9,372 nucleotides of DNA from JBMNUL01 sp050946255 (GTDB lineage: Bacteria; Actinomycetota; Coriobacteriia; Coriobacteriales; CADBOM01): contig JBMNUL010000106.1 of NCBI GenBank assembly GCA_050946255.1, positions 1-9,372 of the forward strand, written 5' to 3'. The notes under the pieces were generated by a model. The model was not told the DNA's origin and made no database searches. It saw only the letters and a program-made list of their open reading frames with translations. Shown here piece after piece: positions 6,368 through 9,372 of this stretch (positions within the stretch are counted from its first letter, which is position 1; each line of letters begins with the position of its first letter). Made by a program: the position numbers and the translations under genes.

Positions 6368-6400
6368 TTTAGCCTTCCCTTTCTCGCATCGATCTCTTTG

Positions 6401-6417
6401 CCGCATGGAACATGCGG
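6401..6417 (-). promoter_or_regulatory. clpX-valS intercistronic hairpin CCGCATG-N3-CATGCGG
   Basis: A perfect 7-bp stem with a 3-nt loop lies between the clpX stop (6444) and the valS GTG (6367). On the transcript it is followed by CAAAGAGATCG, not a U tract, so it is not an intrinsic terminator. It could stabilise or separate the clpX and valS parts of the message. The spacer is too short for a T-box leader. It falls inside the rejected N-terminal extension of valS, which supports that extension being untranslated. Confidence 0.45.
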
Positions 6418-6443
6418 GTTCTGGCAATTTCAGGGCCCAGTGC

Positions 6444-7841
6444 CTAGGCGCTGGCCTTCTCCGGATCCTCGTCGGGTTCCTTATCCGAATCGTCTGTCTG
6501 GGTATTTACCGAAGTCATATCCGGCTCGTCGACCTGGGGATCCTCATCGGCAACATCCCCTGCCACCTTGCGCACGATCCACTCTGGAGAGTCCTCGCCC
6601 CTTACCGACTCGGGGGTGACAACGACCTCTCCCACCTCGGGATGGTCTGGAATCTCGAACATCGTCTCCTCGAGAACCCTCTCGCAGATCGACCTCAGGC
6701 CACGTGCCCCAATGCCATGCTGAACTGCCTCGTGGGCAATCTCGCGCAGCGCCTCGTCTGTGAACACCAGCTTGACGTCCTCGTATTCGAAGAGCTTCTC
6801 GTACTGCTTGACAAGCGCGTTCTTAGGCTCGGTAAGGATGCGGACCAGAGCGTCTTCATCCAAGTCGTTCACAGAGCAGATCACCGGGATACGTCCAACG
6901 AACTCCGGGATCATCCCGAACTTGTGCAGGTCCTCTGGCAGCACGTGCTTGAGCAGCTCAGTGCCCTCCCTGTCGTGCTGTCCACGAACCTCGGAGGTGA
7001 ACCCGATGCCGGTTTCTCCAATGCGCTGCCCGATGATCTTGTCCAATCCCACGAAGGCGCCTCCGAGGATGAACAGGATGTTGGTGGTGTTGATGTGGAT
7101 GAGCTCCTGCTGGGGATGCTTCCGCCCGCCCTGTGGGGGAACGGCGGCGTCCGTGCCCTCGATGATCTTGAGCAGGGCCTGCTGCACTCCCTCGCCGGAC
7201 ACGTCGCGGGTGATTGAGAGGTTCTCGGCCTTGCGGGCGATCTTGTCGATCTCGTCGATGTAGACGATGCCGATCTCCGCCCTCTCGATGTTGAAGTCGG
7301 CGGCAGTGATCAGCTTGAGGAGGATGTTCTCGACGTCCTCGCCCACGTAGCCCGCCTCGGTCAAAGTCGTGGCATCTGCGATTGCAAACGGCACCTTGAG
7401 CACGCGTGCGAGTGTCTGCGCCAGCAGCGTCTTGCCGCAGCCCGTGGGCCCGAGCAGCAAGATGTTGCTCTTGGCGAGCTCGACAGAATCCCCGTCCTCG
7501 TCCTCCGGGTTCATCCCGATGCGCTTGTAGTGGTTGTACACCGCAACCGAGAGAGCTTTCTTTGCCTCTTCCTGCCCGATGACGTACTTGGACAGCTCGT
7601 CATAGAGCTGCGAGGGCGTTGGAAGGTCCTCGAGCACGCTCGCGCGGTCGAGTTCCTCTGCCTCAGACTGCCCGTCCTCGAGAATCTCCAAATCGACCAT
7701 GTCGAGGCAGAGCTTGAGGCACTCGTCGCAGATCAGCGCGTCCTTGCTGCCGATCAGCTGGTGCACCTCGTTTTGAGTGCGCCCGCAAAACGAGCATCTC
7801 AGCACCTCGTTTCCGGTGCCCCCGTTGTTTTCGTCTGACAT
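6444..7841 (-). CDS. clpX: ClpX, ATP-dependent unfoldase subunit of ClpXP protease
   Basis: This 465-residue AAA+ protein recognises, unfolds and threads substrates into ClpP. The N-terminal zinc-binding domain has Cys4 ligands C16, C19, C38 and C41. The ATPase has Walker A GPTGCGKT (131-138), pore loop GYVGEDV (164-170), Walker B VYIDEID (193-199), the RKH loop GRKHPQQE (239-246), the IGF loop that docks on ClpP (279-281), arginine finger R317 in EFVGRIPV, and sensor 2 GARGLRS (378-384). ATG 7841 has AAGGAG 4 nt upstream. After about residue 425 comes a 40-residue tail rich in Asp, Glu and Pro; ClpX from E. coli lacks one of this length. clpP lies 118 bp upstream across a strong hairpin, as expected for a linked protease pair. 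Confidence 0.98.
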   Translation of the reverse strand: MSDENNGGTGNEVLRCSFCGRTQNEVHQLIGSKDALICDECLKLCLDMVDLEILEDGQSEAEELDRASVLEDLPTPSQLYDELSKYVIGQEEAKKALSVAVYNHYKRIGMNPEDEDGDSVELAKSNILLLGPTGCGKTLLAQTLARVLKVPFAIADATTLTEAGYVGEDVENILLKLITAADFNIERAEIGIVYIDEIDKIARKAENLSITRDVSGEGVQQALLKIIEGTDAAVPPQGGRKHPQQELIHINTTNILFILGGAFVGLDKIIGQRIGETGIGFTSEVRGQHDREGTELLKHVLPEDLHKFGMIPEFVGRIPVICSVNDLDEDALVRILTEPKNALVKQYEKLFEYEDVKLVFTDEALREIAHEAVQHGIGARGLRSICERVLEETMFEIPDHPEVGEVVVTPESVRGEDSPEWIVRKVAGDVADEDPQVDEPDMTSVNTQTDDSDKEPDEDPEKASA

Positions 7842-7866
7842 AAGACTCCTTGTCTAAAGATACCAT

Positions 7867-7897
7867 TGGGTGCAGCGGGTCATCCCCGCCGCACCCA
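7867..7897 (-). promoter_or_regulatory. Strong clpP-clpX intercistronic hairpin
   Basis: TGGGTGC pairs with GCACCCA (7867-7873 with 7891-7897). One mismatch follows, then GCGGG pairs with CCCGC (7875-7879 with 7885-7889) around a 5-nt loop. On the transcript it ends 15 nt before the clpX Shine-Dalgarno sequence and is followed by ATGGTATCTTTAG, only a partial U tract. It may be a weak attenuator setting the ClpP:ClpX ratio, or an RNA-stability element. A separate perfect palindrome, GGCATCGATGCC, lies at 7935-7946 just after the clpP stop. Confidence 0.5.
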
Positions 7898-7959
7898 TGT
7901 AGCGTACCGGTCTAATGCTCCGAGAAACGGCCCTGGCATCGATGCCGAATGTGACCGCT

Positions 7960-8568
7960 CTATCTCTCGCTATTGAACTCGATGACCTTGTCCACCAGTC
8001 CGTAATCGCAAGCCTCCTGAGCGCTCATGAAGTTGTCGCGCTCGGTGTCCTCCTGAATCTTCTCGATGGGCTGGCCGGTGTGCTTGGCCAGGATCTCGTT
8101 CATGTGCTGACGGATGTACAGGATCTCCTTGGCCACGATCTCGATCTCGGTCTGCTGGCCCTGGGCACCGCCACTGGGCTGGTGAATCATGACCCTGGAG
8201 TTGGGCAGAGCATAGCGCTTGCCGGGTGCTCCAGCTGCAAGCAGGACGGAAGCCATAGATGCGGCCTGACCGATGCAGATCGTCGAGACATCTGGCTTGA
8301 TGAACTGCATGGTGTCATAGATTGCCATGCCAGAGGTGATCACTCCACCAGGAGAATTGATGTAGAGCGAGATGTCCTTGTCGGGATTCACGCTCTCGAG
8401 GTGGAGCAGCTGGGCAACCACCGAATTGGCCACATGATCGTCGATTGTCTCACCGAGGAAAACGATCCTCTCGTTGAGGAGCCTCGAGTAGATGTCGAAG
8501 CTGCGCTCACCGCGCGGAGATTCCTCGATGACGTAGGGGATCAGCGCGTCCCTTGTCCTGAAATCCAT
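7960..8568 (-). CDS. clpP: ClpP, ATP-dependent Clp protease proteolytic subunit
   Basis: This serine peptidase forms the tetradecameric chamber fed by ClpX or ClpC. Numbered from TTG 8574, the triad is S106 in GQAASMAS, H131 in MIHQP and D180 in ERDNF. The 25- and 49-residue spacing equals that of E. coli S97-H122-D171. SPGGV (74-78) lines the substrate groove. ATG 8568 (202 residues) has AGGAG 10 nt upstream (8583-8579). The TTG at 8574 has the same element at 4 nt and would add two residues (204 in total). I prefer the ATG, but both are possible. There is one clpP here rather than the clpP1-clpP2 pair of most Actinobacteria. Its start overlaps or abuts the end of a possible small ORF. Confidence 0.97.
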   Translation of the reverse strand: MDFRTRDALIPYVIEESPRGERSFDIYSRLLNERIVFLGETIDDHVANSVVAQLLHLESVNPDKDISLYINSPGGVITSGMAIYDTMQFIKPDVSTICIGQAASMASVLLAAGAPGKRYALPNSRVMIHQPSGGAQGQQTEIEIVAKEILYIRQHMNEILAKHTGQPIEKIQEDTERDNFMSAQEACDYGLVDKVIEFNSER

Positions 8569-8570
8569 GT

Positions 8571-8741
8571 TCAATCATCTCCTACTTCCACAACGCCGCT
8601 GAGTGCGCTGCGAAACTCTTCCGCCTTGTCCTCTCGCTTTCCCCAGAACCCTCCTGATAGGTTCTCGAGGAGCCCGCGAGAACAGCGGGCGGTCTTATCG
8701 CCCCTTGGGGTTCGGCCGGGCTTCGACGTTTTCTCTGCCAT
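8571..8741 (-). CDS. Possible small protein (56 aa) between tig and clpP, unrecognised
   Basis: The frame runs from ATG 8741, preceded by GGAAAGG at 3 nt, to a TGA that overlaps the clpP TTG by two bases. The peptide starts MAEKTSKPGRTPRG, is basic at first, and ends in an acidic stretch with GGFWGKRED. I recognise no family. Third codon positions favour G or C, but less strongly than the neighbours by eye, and part of the frame overlaps two alternative hairpins. The open frame extends upstream into the tig tail to 8873 as a probable shadow. It may be a real translationally coupled small gene or simply an open spacer. Confidence 0.25.
   Translation of the reverse strand: MAEKTSKPGRTPRGDKTARCSRGLLENLSGGFWGKREDKAEEFRSALSGVVEVGDD
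8661..8690 (-). promoter_or_regulatory. Two mutually exclusive hairpins upstream of clpP
   Basis: In transcript order, GCCCGC (8690-8685) can pair with GCGGGC (8677-8672). GTTCTCG (8683-8677) can instead pair with CGAGAAC (8667-8661). Both stems are perfect, and their arms overlap, so only one can form at a time. Neither is followed by a U tract. The geometry resembles an antiterminator/terminator or RNA switch about 90 nt before clpP, but no ligand-binding motif is recognised. Confidence 0.35.
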
Positions 8742-8799
8742 CGGCCTTTCCGGCACCAACCTCGATAGCGAATCCGGTCGGCGCCTCCCCTGGCTTCGA

Positions 8800-9372
8800 C
8801 TAGGCCTCTTCCTTGTCGTCGCCATCGGCATCGGCGGTCTCGGCTTCTGCCTCGACCTCTTCCGCTGGGGCATCGGTCTCGGAAACCTCCTCGGCCTCTA
8901 CCGGTGCATCTGCATCGGAATCAGCCTCGGAAGCCTCTCCCTTCTCAGCATCTTCCTCGGGCTCTTCCTTCTTCGGCTTCTCCTTGGTGTATTCCACCTT
9001 GGCGTTGTCGTAGAGCCACTTGGCGGCCTTGTCGCGCAGAATCTGCTCGCGGAGCACCGCCATCCTATGACTATCTTCCCATTCCTTGCGGAGAGCGGCG
9101 GGGTCGTCGGCTTCTGCGTCGGCGAATGCCTCGTCGATATCCTCATCTGTGATCTCCAGCTCGAGTGCGCGGGCCAGAGCATCGAGGGCCATGTCCTGCT
9201 TGGCGAGCAGCTCTCCCTGCTCCTCCATGTCCTTGTAGAACTTGTCGGCGCTTTGCTGCGTCGCCATCAGGTACTGGTCGAGGGTGTATCCCTCCCTCTG
9301 CAAGCTCACATAGAGATTGCGGAGCGCGGTAGTGGTTGCCTCTTCCTTTACCTCGTTGGGAATCTCACCCTC
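8800..9372 (-). CDS. tig: Trigger factor, C-terminal part (N-terminus beyond right edge)
   Basis: The frame enters at 9372 in phase and runs 190 codons to a TAG at 8802-8800. The visible part begins EGEIPNEVKEEATTTALRNL, followed by a helical region with the YLMATQ segment and ALDALARALELEITDEDIDE, which match the C-terminal chaperone arms of trigger factor. Trigger factor is the ribosome-bound prolyl isomerase and holdase that receives nascent chains. The ribosome-binding and PPIase domains are outside the window. The last 55 or so residues are almost entirely Glu, Asp, Ala and Lys, with a rough internal duplication (DAPVEAEEVSE, then DAPAEEVEAEAE). The identification rests on this domain and on the conserved tig-clpP-clpX order. 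Acidic tails are common in actinobacterial Tig. Confidence 0.92.
   Translation of the reverse strand, partial: EGEIPNEVKEEATTTALRNLYVSLQREGYTLDQYLMATQQSADKFYKDMEEQGELLAKQDMALDALARALELEITDEDIDEAFADAEADDPAALRKEWEDSHRMAVLREQILRDKAAKWLYDNAKVEYTKEKPKKEEPEEDAEKGEASEADSDADAPVEAEEVSETDAPAEEVEAEAETADADGDDKEEA

Noticed and set aside
6368..6443. T-box leader for valS
   Set aside because: The spacer is only 76 bp, with no specifier loop or T-box sequence.
5405..6619. A 404-codon plus-strand frame opposite valS and the end of clpX
   Set aside because: It crosses two well-supported minus-strand genes and their spacer, and shows no motif or ribosome-binding site.
8597..8607. CGC-N5-GCG, resembling a ClgR box before clpP
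   Set aside because: So short a consensus is expected by chance in GC-rich DNA, and the flanks do not match the longer site.
8600..8610. Half of a CIRCE heat-shock operator (GAGTGC)
   Set aside because: There is no second half-site at the required 9-bp spacing. No HAIR-type site was found either.

Overview
All recognisable genes lie on the minus strand, so the window reads from right to left: tig (C-terminal part, cut by the right edge), a possible small ORF, clpP, clpX, valS, folC, a tRNA-Val(TAC) gene, then a large flavin/iron-sulfur oxidoreductase cut by the left edge. The coding DNA is GC-rich by eye. The order tig-clpP-clpX-valS-folC is an actinobacterial arrangement; Mycobacterium tuberculosis has it with extra genes inserted. 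Here there is one clpP instead of the clpP1-clpP2 pair of most Actinobacteria. Together with a reductase resembling those of gut anaerobes, this points to the class Coriobacteriia (Eggerthella/Olsenella relatives). That assignment is an inference and was not checked by search.

Right part (6444-9372): protein quality control. Trigger factor, the ClpP peptidase and its ClpX unfoldase are complete in their diagnostic residues where visible. Tig and ClpX both end in long acidic tails. Both spacers hold hairpins: two mutually exclusive stems between tig and clpP, and a strong stem between clpP and clpX.

Middle (2043-6443): valyl-tRNA synthetase and folylpolyglutamate synthase. valS probably starts at a GTG with a good Shine-Dalgarno sequence, 20 codons inside the longest frame. 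The 239-bp valS-folC gap is filled largely by a degenerate tandem repeat with a 19-bp period that expands to 47 bp.

Left part (1-2042): a tRNA-Val(TAC) gene with its own likely promoter and a terminator hairpin, then about 380 bp of non-coding, relatively AT-rich DNA, then an Old Yellow Enzyme-type NADH:flavin oxidoreductase of the 2,4-dienoyl-CoA reductase/BaiCD/enoate reductase group. This leader is the most information-dense non-coding part of the window. It holds a 27-bp imperfect dyad, three 11-bp direct repeats, a perfect 8-4-8 dyad, candidate promoters and a 10-bp-phased direct repeat, consistent with a tightly regulated catabolic or respiratory reductase.

The tig-to-folC block is ordinary housekeeping. 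The unusual material is the reductase with its control region, the 19-bp repeats, and the structured spacers of the clp genes. I see no CRISPR array, insertion sequence, phage gene or defence system.
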